Assembly: GCA_044772875.1 (NCBI GenBank)
Contig: CP173058.1
Coordinates: 620,001-684,000 of the forward strand
DNA: 64,000 nt
Source of the DNA: Morganella morganii_D
Lineage (GTDB): Bacteria > Pseudomonadota > Gammaproteobacteria > Enterobacterales > Enterobacteriaceae
Reading direction: 5' to 3'
Each line of letters opens with the position of its first letter. Position 1 is the stretch's first letter. Of this stretch, positions 16,403-24,022 are shown piece by piece. The notes under the pieces were generated by a model. The model did no database searches and had not been told where the DNA came from. It worked only from the letters and a program-made list of their open reading frames with translations. A program made the translations under genes and the position numbers.

Positions 16403-17263
16403 AGAAGTCTCCAAAATTTACAACAATAACAACTAAAATTTTGCACGTTAACCTGTGCATTTATTCGTCTCTGAAATAGGGTCTATGTACGTAACCAGAT
16501 AAAAAATAAGTAAAGCTGAAAAGTCACCTGTAATTGCTTACCGGTAAAAATAATAAACAGCAGCGACCTGATATCTGTAATGGATAAATAAAGGTCTCTG
16601 CATTACTTCATATTCAAAAATACCTGAAATTGATAACTCTCTTTCTGATGATGTAAATATACTATTTTTCAGTGGAAAACACCGTGATCACAGTCTCAAA
16701 TGCTATAAATCTCAGTAAAACAGGCTCTGTTGCAAGATTTGATAAAATTGTTAATCCGGGTTTACGGAATGGAGTATGCCTAAACGGCATATGAGGTTAA
16801 ATGTACTGTAATAATGTAATTTTCATACGTGCTTTATTTAAATAAATTAATTTATTCATATATTAATAAATGTATCGCCTGTACACTCTTACATTATTTA
16901 AAAATAGAGAAAAACCAGGTTATTGGCGGGTTAAAACCCTTCTCGCGGCATGGTCTTTATTTGTTGTCTTTTGTTTTTAATGAAAAAATTATGTTTTCGT
17001 TTAGTTTGTGGTAATACCAGGCGTATACAGGAAATCCGGCAGTATAAAATACGGGGTTATATAGTGAGCACATTGTATATCCTGTATAATTAAAATAATT
17101 ATTTTAATCACGAATTAAGTCACCTGAGTGATACCGGTGTCAGATAAAACAGAAATGTTAAATAAATACCAGAATAATATTCTGCGAACAAAAATAGTAC
17201 TACCGCAGTGAAAAATGTGGCTTAAAAAAGATCAGCGGTACCGGGATCAATTAAATTCGGATA
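16403..17263. promoter_or_regulatory. Long AT-rich upstream region of sdaC copy 1, no gene seen
   Basis: About 860 bases between the sdaC start and the duplicated terminator. A small stem-loop (TGCAC...GTGCA, 16442-16459) sits about 40 bases before the ATG, and the second copy keeps the stem while its loop sequence differs. A 20-bp perfect palindrome (half-site ATTAAAATAA) lies at 17089-17108. No reading frame is conserved with the duplicate. The region probably contains the sdaC promoter and binding sites for global regulators (CRP and Lrp are known to act on serine catabolic genes), but I cannot pinpoint them. Confidence 0.5.
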
Positions 17264-17291
17264 AAAAAATACCGGTACGAAGGCCGGTATT
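17264..17291 (-). terminator. Duplicated terminator downstream of sdaC copy 2 and the sdaB remnant
   Basis: The stem AATACCGG / CCGGTATT is followed on the minus strand by seven T. It is a recognisable copy of the ybjG terminator at 19743-19771, carried along by the tandem duplication. It now closes the sdaC copy 2 transcript and insulates the upstream region of copy 1. Confidence 0.8.
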
Positions 17292-17302
17292 CTCTGATTC
17301 AT

Positions 17303-17435
17303 ACTTCATGGTGCTGGTTTACCGGCAAAAGGCGTTCACGTTCTTCAGCATCCCTGATAAAGCCCGGTTCGGACCGACCGTGCGGGAACCCGACGGACCA
17401 ATACCAATTTTGAAGATGTCAAATACACTGACCAT
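17303..17435 (-). pseudogene. Remnant of a second sdaB (5' end only, internal deletion)
   Basis: From the ATG at 17433-17435 the first 15 codons read MVSVFDIFKIGIGPS exactly as intact sdaB. After a few changed codons (GSRTVGP) the sequence jumps to the part matching sdaB residues about 84-104 (GFIRD-EEREREL-like) in a shifted frame and then stops. So an internal piece of about 60 codons and everything after about codon 105 are gone. It lies where sdaB should follow sdaC copy 2. It is clearly non-functional as an enzyme. Confidence 0.85.
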
Positions 17436-17560
17436 ATTGCTCGCCCCCTATGTTAAGGCGTGGATAAATAGTGTCGTGAAAATTCACGAAGCCGTTACTT
17501 TTCAGTTCCGGCTGATTATTGTTGTTGCTGTTGCCCGCCGGAGAAGGCAACAATCATTTA

Positions 17561-18880
17561 TTAACCAAAAAACAGCTGATACAGATTGTAAAACACCGCT
17601 GAAATTGCAATGAGACCTATCACAACCACAAACAGATTACTCAGGTGACCGGCATATTTACGCATCGCAGGGACTTTGCGGATAGCGTACATCGGCATGA
17701 TAAACAGCAGCATAGCGATGACCGGGCCGCCCAGGGTTTCAATCATCCCCAGAATGCTCGGGTCCAGTGTGGCAACAATCCAGGAGGTTACCAGCATAAA
17801 CAGTGCAGTCAGTTTATTCAGCTTAGACGGTGCAATGCTTTTACCTCTGGCGCGTAATGCTTTGTTAACCAGACCGTTAAAGCCTTCACGGGCGCCCAGG
17901 TAGTGTCCCAGGAATGCGTTGGTGATAGCAATAAACGCGACTAACGGCGCGATATACGCAATCATCGGATTGTGGAAGTAGTTCGCCAGATAAGACAGAA
18001 TGGAAATATTCTGATCTTTTGCTTCCTGTAAATTGAGTGGTGACAGGCTCAGTACACAACTGAACACAAAGAACATGACTGTCAGTACCATCATAATGTG
18101 AGCGCATGCCAGAATGCGGGAGCATTTTTTCTCCGCATTTTCGCTATATTCCTGACGTTTTGCGACACTGAATGCTGAAATAATCGGAGAATGGTTGAAC
18201 GAGAATACCATGACCGGAATCGCCAGCCACAACGTCACCAGCAGACCACGACCGGTTTCACCGGCAGAGTGACTGCTGAAAGAGAGAGTATCAAATATCG
18301 CGGTATTCCAGTGCGGGATCAGATACAGTGCCAATACCATCAGAACCGCCACAAACGGGAATACCAGCACGCTCATTGCTTTGACAATGGCGGCTTCACC
18401 GAAGCGGACAATACACATAATCCCGATAATCAGTACCAGTGACAGAATAATGCGCGGCGGTGCTGTCATATGCATCTGGTTAACGATGAAGCTTTCCACG
18501 GTGTTGGTGATAGCCACACTGTAGACCAGCAGGATCGGGTAGATGGCAAAGAAATAGAGCAGGGTGATAAGGTTCCCTGCTCTGGCGCCGAAATGCTCTT
18601 CGACCACTTCGGTAATATCTTCACCCGGATTTTTACCGGATAATATAAAGCGGCACATGCCGCGGTGTGCGAAAAAGGTCATCGGGAAGGCCAGCACGGC
18701 CATAATGATCAGCGGGATCAGCCCGCCGATACCGGCGTTAATCGGCAGAAACAGTATACCGGCACCAATGGCAGTACCATACAGTCCGAGCATCCAGACG
18801 GTATCGGATTTACGCCATTTGCGGTAATCATTGCTGGTGTCAGTCTTGCTGACCACAACCTGCGGGTGTGTTGTTTCCAT
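17561..18880 (-). CDS. SdaC-type serine transporter, copy 2
   Basis: A 439-residue tandem paralogue of SdaC with no frameshift or stop. It starts at ATG 18878-18880, which has the same GGAGA ribosome site as copy 1. An in-frame extension to 19081 is spurious. Most of the protein is nearly identical to copy 1, but changes cluster. In the helix that copy 1 and E. coli SdaC write as AITKSFLGHYLG (residues 318-329) this copy has AITNAFLGHYLG. Other changes lie around residues 196-250 and in the FGARAGNLI segment. It is followed by the sdaB remnant and a duplicated terminator, so it should be transcribed alone. Substrate could be serine or a related amino acid. Confidence 0.9.
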   Translation of the reverse strand: METTHPQVVVSKTDTSNDYRKWRKSDTVWMLGLYGTAIGAGILFLPINAGIGGLIPLIIMAVLAFPMTFFAHRGMCRFILSGKNPGEDITEVVEEHFGARAGNLITLLYFFAIYPILLVYSVAITNTVESFIVNQMHMTAPPRIILSLVLIIGIMCIVRFGEAAIVKAMSVLVFPFVAVLMVLALYLIPHWNTAIFDTLSFSSHSAGETGRGLLVTLWLAIPVMVFSFNHSPIISAFSVAKRQEYSENAEKKCSRILACAHIMMVLTVMFFVFSCVLSLSPLNLQEAKDQNISILSYLANYFHNPMIAYIAPLVAFIAITNAFLGHYLGAREGFNGLVNKALRARGKSIAPSKLNKLTALFMLVTSWIVATLDPSILGMIETLGGPVIAMLLFIMPMYAIRKVPAMRKYAGHLSNLFVVVIGLIAISAVFYNLYQLFFG

Positions 18881-19742
18881 AGATGTCTCCAAATTTACAA
18901 CAATAACAGCTAAAAAATTGCACGGTAATCTGTGCACGAAATGTATCTCTGAAGCAGGGTCTATGTACGTAACCGGATAAAAAAATAAGTAAAGCGGAGA
19001 AGTTACCTGTAATTGCTTACCGGTAAAAATAATAAACATCAGCGACCTGATATCTGCAATGGACAAATAAGGTTTCTGCATTAATTCATATTCAAAAGAA
19101 CCTGAGATTGATGACTGTATTTTTATGGTGAAAATATACTATTTTTTAGTTTAAAACACTGTGATCTTCATCTCGTTTGCTATAAATACCATTAAATATA
19201 GCCATGTTGCAATATTTAATAATGTTGTTAATCCATTTTTGCGGAATGGGGCATGCCGAAACAGCATATGAAATTACCTATTCTGCAATCATGTCATTTC
19301 TGCCTGTGTTTTATTTAAACAAATTAATTTGTTCATCTATGAACAAATATATAAGCGGTACAATATCGCATTATTACAAAACAGAGATAAACCGGATTAT
19401 CACCATATAAAAACCATTTTTTTAATATGGTTTTTATGTGTTATTTTTTGTTTTTAAACAGAAAATTATTCCGTCATTGAGTTTGTGGTGATATAGGATG
19501 TATGCAGGAAGCTCGACAGTATAAAATATGAGGTTATATAATAATCACATTGTATATCCCGGATGATTAAAATAATTATTTTAATCACGAATTAAGTTAC
19601 ATGAGTGATACCTGAGCCAGATAAAACAGAAATGTTAAATAAATACCAGAATAATATTCGGTGTACAAAAATAGTACTGTCAGTAGTGAAAAATAGGGCT
19701 TAAAAAAGATCCCCCTCTGACAGTGGTAATTAAATACAGGTG
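18881..19742. promoter_or_regulatory. Long AT-rich upstream region of sdaC copy 2, no gene seen
   Basis: About 860 bases that align with the region before copy 1 but are clearly more diverged than the coding parts. Conserved islands are the stem-loop near the start codon (18919-18936), a segment around 19020-19060, and the AT-palindrome (19565-19586, here 22 bp). The 85 bases that follow the palindrome are also conserved. A copy-specific hairpin (AAAACCAT / ATGGTTTT, near 19408-19432) is absent from the other copy. No convincing open frame is seen. Confidence 0.5.
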
Positions 19743-19771
19743 AAAAAATACCGGCAGGCAGGCCGGTATTT
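19743..19771 (-). terminator. Intrinsic terminator after ybjG
   Basis: The 10-bp stem AAATACCGGC / GCCGGTATTT is followed on the minus strand by T6. It lies about 20 bases after the ybjG stop codon. Confidence 0.88.
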
Positions 19772-19791
19772 CCTTATTCATTTTTGTACCT

Positions 19792-20400
19792 TTATCCCTG
19801 TACCCAGCCTTTGCGAATAGGTACCGCAAAACAGCGCCGGTAGAGCGCCTGCAACCGGTTTTGCAGTGCCGGGCCGAACAGGCTCCAGAGCAGCTCTGTC
19901 AGCGCACAGGCAATCAGCACAGTGATAAGAGCGCCCAGCATATCTGCCGGCCAGTGAACACCAAGGAAAACCCGCGACCAGGCAACAATCAGCGCCGGGA
20001 TCATTAGCAGTAATCCTGCACGGACATTACACCAGAACAGGCAGCCCAGCGCGAAGGTAAATACAATAATACCGTGATTGCTCGGGAACGAGGCGGTTGG
20101 TGCGTGTTCAAGAAAACTGTGTCCGAACGGTTCGGCAAACGGGCGGGCGTGCGGCCAGAGTGTGCCGATAGTCCAGGATGCGGCGAAGCCAATCAGGAGA
20201 GCAATCGCGGTTTTGCAGACAGAGCGGCGCTGGCGGGCCATATTCTCCGGCGTTCCCCGCAGCCAGAATCCTGCGGCAACAACCGGAAACAGCAGAACCA
20301 GATATTTTGCCGCGAAAGTGGCCGCAATAATCATGGTATGAGACGTTTCCGGCGTGGCATTGATCAGGAGAAAAAGCGAATGATTCAGATTTTCCAGCAC
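19792..20400 (-). CDS. ybjG: Undecaprenyl-pyrophosphatase YbjG (PAP2 family)
   Basis: A membrane PAP2 phosphatase that recycles undecaprenyl pyrophosphate for cell-wall synthesis. The 202-residue protein aligns with E. coli YbjG (198 aa), including the C-terminal FAVPIRKGWV. The three PAP2 motifs are present: KTAIA....HARPF, SFPSNHG (about 108-114) and SRVFLGVHWPADM (about 149-161). The start is a GTG at 20398-20400 with AAGGAG six bases upstream. The frame extends to 20625 without a stop, but that part overlaps the rybB region and lacks homology. It lies downstream of rybB on the same strand but beyond its terminator. Confidence 0.92.
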   Translation of the reverse strand: MLENLNHSLFLLINATPETSHTMIIAATFAAKYLVLLFPVVAAGFWLRGTPENMARQRRSVCKTAIALLIGFAASWTIGTLWPHARPFAEPFGHSFLEHAPTASFPSNHGIIVFTFALGCLFWCNVRAGLLLMIPALIVAWSRVFLGVHWPADMLGALITVLIACALTELLWSLFGPALQNRLQALYRRCFAVPIRKGWVQG

Positions 20401-20576
20401 ATCAGACTCCTTAAAAAACACACCTGTGTATACCCGGTAATAAAATGACGGGTCAGGGTAGCCGTCTTGTGCATCAAGGTAAAGTAAAAATGTCTTGGTT
20501 AATCGTGCTATTACGTAATATTGCAGAAAATTGACAAAATCTGAAGTAACAACAGGCGGGATAAACAGCAGGCAAT

Positions 20577-20656
20577 AAAAAACCCGATAGTTAAAACCAA
20601 ACCGGTGACTATCGGGCTTCCTCAATCTTGGGGATATTCAAAGAAAAGCAGTGGCA
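20577..20656 (-). ncRNA. rybB: Small RNA RybB
   Basis: The minus-strand sequence starting at 20656 begins GCCACTGCTTTTCTTTGA, identical to the 5' end of E. coli RybB. That end is the seed that pairs with outer-membrane-protein mRNAs. It continues with the related single-stranded ATATCCCC segment and ends in a terminator stem (CCCGATAGT / ACTATCGGG) followed by U6. The total is about 80 nt, the size of RybB. Stem and loop sequences differ from E. coli while the 5' seed is kept. It lies between ybjG and grxA, the same neighbourhood as in E. coli. RybB is known as an Hfq-dependent envelope-stress RNA. Confidence 0.93.
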
Positions 20657-20662
20657 CTTATT

Positions 20663-20689
20663 CAGACTGCGGCCCGGTAAGAAAGTTCG
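20663..20689 (-). promoter_or_regulatory. Sigma-E type promoter of rybB
   Basis: Minus-strand -35 GAACTT (20684-20689) and -10 TCTGA (20663-20667) have a 16-base spacer and lie 6 bases before the RybB 5' end. This matches the GAACTT...TCTGA consensus of RpoE promoters and the known RpoE control of rybB. Confidence 0.85.
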
Positions 20690-20759
20690 AAAAAAGATTA
20701 AAAAAAATAAAAATAATTTTTTAATGTTTAAAATCAGCGGGATGGGAAAGGAGAGGTAA

Positions 20760-20783
20760 GCCGTTTCCCGGGCGGGAAACGGC
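20760..20783 (-). terminator. Stem-loop after grxA
   Basis: A perfect 11-bp stem (GCCGTTTCCCG / CGGGAAACGGC) with a 2-base gap lies 9 bases after the grxA stop. The following minus-strand tract is pyrimidine-rich, without a clean T run, so termination may be partial. Confidence 0.55.
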
Positions 20784-20791
20784 CGGATAGC

Positions 20792-21055
20792 TTAGCTGAA
20801 CAGGCCGAGGTTGGCTTTTGCATAAGCTTCGAAATCAGTACAGCCGCCGATGTGTTTTTCATCGATAAAAATCTGAGGAACAGTTTCAACCGGTTTACCG
20901 ATAGTTTTGGATAAATCTTCTTTGCTGATCCCTTCAGCGTGAATATCAATATAACGATAATCAAAGTCATCACGTTCGTTTTTCAGTTTTTCTGCGAGTT
21001 CTTTCGCACGAACGCAATAAGGACAAGCCGGACGGCCAAAAATAACGGTATACAT
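20792..21055 (-). CDS. grxA: Glutaredoxin 1 GrxA
   Basis: A small cytoplasmic thiol-disulfide oxidoreductase that uses glutathione to reduce ribonucleotide reductase and other proteins. It has 87 residues (E. coli 85). The redox motif CPYC is at about 11-14 (GRPACPYCVRAKELAEKL). The TVPQIF cis-proline segment (about 58-63) and the HIGGCTDFEAYA glutathione-binding part are intact. The ATG at 21053-21055 has AAGGAG six bases upstream. It is divergent from ybjC across about 170 bases. I saw no clear OxyR site there, although grxA is OxyR-controlled in E. coli. Confidence 0.95.
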   Translation of the reverse strand: MYTVIFGRPACPYCVRAKELAEKLKNERDDFDYRYIDIHAEGISKEDLSKTIGKPVETVPQIFIDEKHIGGCTDFEAYAKANLGLFS

Positions 21056-21227
21056 GAAAAGCTCCTTCATTCATCAGTAACACCGGAAGTGGTGCTTTAA
21101 TGGGATAAATTATGCCTGTATCATAACGGATAGGAAAGAACGTTGTGACGATTTGTGCGGTAGTCCGCACCAATGGTTCAGTGCGTATCCGCAGTTCGGA
21201 TATAACGGCAGAATCGCAGAGGATAAA

Positions 21228-21539
21228 ATGGCAAACAAACAGCCGCGACAAATGCGTTCATTAGGGGACATGCCGCGCCCGGTGATTATTTGTGAGGTCA
21301 TCGGAGTGATATTACTGCTGCTGGTCTATCTGGCAGTGAATGATTTTATCGCTCTGCCCGGCGTTACGGGCAGTAAAAATGCACTGATGGTGATGACATT
21401 TGCCGGCCTGGGGTGTCTGGTACCGGCGGCAATTAATATTGTCTGGCGGGCAATCAGTGCGCTGCCGTCCGTTGGTTTTGACAACAAAAGCGGGGCAGAT
21501 AAAAAGACCCGGCAGAATAAAAATGAAAAAAAGCAATAA
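21228..21539 (+). CDS. ybjC: YbjC family inner-membrane protein (DUF1418)
   Basis: A 103-residue protein with two predicted membrane helices (about 18-38 and 52-75) and a highly charged Lys/Asn-rich C-terminal tail ending NEKKQ. It matches the arrangement of E. coli YbjC (95 aa), a DUF1418 protein of unknown function. The start ATG 21228 follows AGAGGA. In E. coli ybjC leads into nfsA and rimK, and both are missing here, so ybjN follows directly. The divergent partner grxA is conserved. Confidence 0.8.
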   Translation: MANKQPRQMRSLGDMPRPVIICEVIGVILLLLVYLAVNDFIALPGVTGSKNALMVMTFAGLGCLVPAAINIVWRAISALPSVGFDNKSGADKKTRQNKNEKKQ

Positions 21540-21644
21540 AACGTTATTCCCCTTCACGTTTTTCAGCTAAGATCCGTTATTGGTCTGCGGGTGACGCTTT
21601 TCCCCGCTGTACTTTTGTTTTTCCGGTTAAAAGGCTTCAGGTTC

Positions 21645-22133
21645 ATGATCATTCCCGATCTCACGATATTACGCACATGGCTGGATCAGCTGCAACTCTC
21701 CTGTTTTGAGTGTGATTCCTGCCGGGCACTGCATCTGCCGCATATGCAAAATGTGGACGGTGTGTTTGATGCCAAAATTGATATCCTCGACGATATGCTG
21801 GTATTCTCGGCGCTGGCGGAAGTCCGTCCGACCGCGATTGTCCCGCTGATTGCCAACCTGAGCCAGATCAACGCCAGTTCGCTGCTGGTCAAAACCTTTA
21901 TGGATATTCAGGATTCCACCATGCCGAAGCTGGTGGTCTGTTACTCGCTGCCGCTTAATGCAGGGCTGACGTTTGAGCAGTTTTCTCTCGCCATGCAACT
22001 GATGGAAGAGCAGGTCGGCGCGGTGATTTTTGAGCTGTTCAGTAATAATATGCTGTTTGATCCGAATGACGCGGAGCCGGAAGATGAAGAGAGCTTCCGC
22101 GCTGATTCCGTTCCTTCTCCGGTGATCCACTGA
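21645..22133 (+). CDS. ybjN: YbjN family protein
   Basis: A 162-residue cytoplasmic protein with the YbjN block FECDSC-ALHLPHMQN-DGVFDAKIDILDD (about 18-47) and the later LPKLVVCYSLPL-type segment. It ends in an acidic tail rich in Asp and Glu. The fold resembles type III secretion chaperones. In E. coli YbjN is implicated in stress responses and motility, with no defined biochemistry. ATG 21645 fits the length of E. coli YbjN (158 aa). An upstream start at 21591 is unlikely. It is followed after 35 bases by rlmC. Confidence 0.88.
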   Translation: MIIPDLTILRTWLDQLQLSCFECDSCRALHLPHMQNVDGVFDAKIDILDDMLVFSALAEVRPTAIVPLIANLSQINASSLLVKTFMDIQDSTMPKLVVCYSLPLNAGLTFEQFSLAMQLMEEQVGAVIFELFSNNMLFDPNDAEPEDEESFRADSVPSPVIH

Positions 22134-22168
22134 TTATCCGTACCACCTCAGATATCCGGGACACCATC

Positions 22169-23293
22169 ATGCATTGCCCTCAGTATTCATCCGGCCGCTG
22201 CCGTTCCTGTCAGTGGCTTGAAAAACCGTATATTCAGCAGATTGATGATAAAGAGCAGGATCTCCGTGCGCTGTTATCCCCGTTTGCCGTGCAAAACTGG
22301 CTTTCGCCTGTCCGCAGTGCGGAAACCGCGTTCAGAAATAAGGCGAAAATGGTGGTCAGCGGCAGTGTTGAGCGCCCGGTGTTCGGGATCGTGACGGATA
22401 ACGAACCGGTGGATTTATCAGACTGTCCGCTTTATCCGCCGCATTTTGCGCAGGTATTTGCTGCTCTGAAACCTTTTATCGCCCGCGCCGGACTCACGCC
22501 GTACAATGTGGAGCGCCGCCGTGGTGAACTGAAATTCCTGCTGCTGACCGAAAGCCGCGCCACCGGTAAAATGATGCTGCGCTTTGTGCTGCGTTCAGAG
22601 AAAAAAGTAGCGCAGTTACAGGCCGCGCTGCCGTTTTTACAGGCACAATTGCCGCAGTTATTGGTGATTTCCGCCAATATCCAGCCGGTCGCAATGGCGA
22701 TTCTGGAAGGAGAGCAGGAAATTATTTTTACCCCGGATGAGGTACTGGAAGAAACCTTCAACGGTATTCCGCTGTATATCCGTCCGCACAGCTTTTTCCA
22801 GACCAATCCTGATGTTGCCGCACAGTTGTATCATACGGCCGGGAAATGGGTGCGTGAGTTGGGTATTACCCGTTTATGGGATCTGTTTTGCGGCGCGGGG
22901 GGATTCGGCCTGCACTGTGCAGATCAATCCACACAACTGACCGGGATTGAGATCAGCCCGGAGGCAATTGCCTGCGCTACCCGTTCGGCGGAAAAAATGG
23001 GGCTGAAAAATGTCACGTTTCAGGCACTGGATTCCGCGCAGTTCGCTCTCGGTAAATCCGAGATACCGGAATTAGTGCTGGTAAATCCGCCGCGCCGTGG
23101 GATCGGCAAAGCGTTGTGTGATTATCTCAATACCATGGCGCCGGATACGATTATCTATTCCAGCTGTAATGCACAGAGCCTGGCGCAGGATCTGGCGCAT
23201 CTCACTCAGTATCAGCCGCAGCGTGTACAGTTATTCGATATGTTTCCGCATACCGCGCATTATGAGGTGCTGGTGCTGCTGACCAGAAAATAA
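22169..23293 (+). CDS. rlmC: 23S rRNA m5U747 methyltransferase RlmC
   Basis: A SAM-dependent methyltransferase of the RumA/TrmA family that makes 5-methyluridine at position 747 of 23S rRNA. The 374 residues (E. coli 375) start with the [4Fe-4S] cysteines MHCPQYSSGRCRSCQW (Cys 3, 11, 14). The SAM-binding segment is LWDLFCGAGGFG (about 235-246). The NPPRRGIG motif (about 310-317) and the catalytic cysteine in YSSCNAQSLAQD (about 334) are intact. It ends at a strong bidirectional terminator shared with artM. Confidence 0.96.
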   Translation: MHCPQYSSGRCRSCQWLEKPYIQQIDDKEQDLRALLSPFAVQNWLSPVRSAETAFRNKAKMVVSGSVERPVFGIVTDNEPVDLSDCPLYPPHFAQVFAALKPFIARAGLTPYNVERRRGELKFLLLTESRATGKMMLRFVLRSEKKVAQLQAALPFLQAQLPQLLVISANIQPVAMAILEGEQEIIFTPDEVLEETFNGIPLYIRPHSFFQTNPDVAAQLYHTAGKWVRELGITRLWDLFCGAGGFGLHCADQSTQLTGIEISPEAIACATRSAEKMGLKNVTFQALDSAQFALGKSEIPELVLVNPPRRGIGKALCDYLNTMAPDTIIYSSCNAQSLAQDLAHLTQYQPQRVQLFDMFPHTAHYEVLVLLTRK

Positions 23294-23323
23294 ACGGCAT
23301 CCCGCCGGGGCGGGATGCCGTTT
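23292..23323. terminator. Bidirectional terminator between rlmC and artM
   Basis: A perfect 14-bp stem, AAACGGCATCCCGC paired with GCGGGATGCCGTTT, starts within the rlmC stop codon and lies between convergent genes. Confidence 0.88.
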
Positions 23324-23350
23324 ATCAGGGCGTAATACTGTTATTGTATG

Positions 23351-24022
23351 TTAGTTACGGCGCTCAAAAGCCAGTGCACGGTGCTCTATCAGGCGCATCG
23401 CGAGGGTCAGACAGCCATTGACGCCGAGATAAATCACACCCGCTGCCACAAACACCATCACATCATAATCCTGTCCGAAAATCCGCTGACTGTATCCCAT
23501 CACTTCCAGCAGGGTAATCGTACTGGCCAGTGAGGTACTTTTGAAAATCAGTACCACTTCGTTGGAATAGGAGGACAGCGCACGTTTAAAGGCATACGGC
23601 AGAATGATACGCATAGTTTGTCCGCGTGACATTCCCAGCGCCTGGCAGGATTGCCACTGCCCCTGCGGAATGGCTTTCACCGCACCGTAGAACAGTAAAG
23701 TGGAGTAGGCGGCACTATTGAGTGCCAGCGTCACCAGTGCGCACAGCCACGGCGAGGACATCAGCTCCCACAGCAGCGGATACTCTTTCAGTCCTTTAAA
23801 CTGCCCCGGTCCGTAGTAGATCAGGAAAAACTGAACCAGCAGCGGCGTCCCGGTAAACAGAGTGATATACCCTTTGACCAGCGGCGTCAGGATTTTCGGT
23901 TTCAGTGACAGCACCAGTGTCAGTAAAACCGAAAGCATAAAAGCCACCAGCAGCGCGGCAAAGGTGAGCGACAGGCTGACCGGCAGACCCGGTAAAAGAT
24001 CAACAATATAATCAAGTAACAT
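23351..24022 (-). CDS. artM: Arginine ABC transporter permease ArtM
   Basis: A polar-amino-acid ABC permease (HisM/GlnP family) of 223 residues with about five membrane helices. The EAA-type cytoplasmic loop is QALGMSRGQTMRIILPYA (about 142-159), the contact site for ArtP. It pairs with ArtQ in the membrane channel. The start codon overlaps the artQ stop by one base (TAATG). Length and order artP-artI-artQ-artM match E. coli. Confidence 0.95.
   Translation of the reverse strand: MLLDYIVDLLPGLPVSLSLTFAALLVAFMLSVLLTLVLSLKPKILTPLVKGYITLFTGTPLLVQFFLIYYGPGQFKGLKEYPLLWELMSSPWLCALVTLALNSAAYSTLLFYGAVKAIPQGQWQSCQALGMSRGQTMRIILPYAFKRALSSYSNEVVLIFKSTSLASTITLLEVMGYSQRIFGQDYDVMVFVAAGVIYLGVNGCLTLAMRLIEHRALAFERRN

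Noticed and set aside
16829..17014. Open frame of 61 codons in the sdaC copy 1 leader, with a partly similar frame at 19204-19410 in copy 2
   Set aside because: The shared part encodes similar residues only because the DNA is homologous. Start and stop codons are not shared, no ribosome site is present, and composition is that of AT-rich non-coding DNA.
18881..19081. N-terminal extension of SdaC copy 2 (67 extra residues)
   Set aside because: The extension covers the ribosome site GGAGA that serves the ATG at 18880, is absent from copy 1 and from E. coli SdaC, and consists of leader sequence.
20401..20625. N-terminal extension of YbjG reaching into rybB
   Set aside because: No homology to YbjG, and it would overlap the RybB terminator. 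The GTG at 20400 has AAGGAG at correct spacing and gives the family length.
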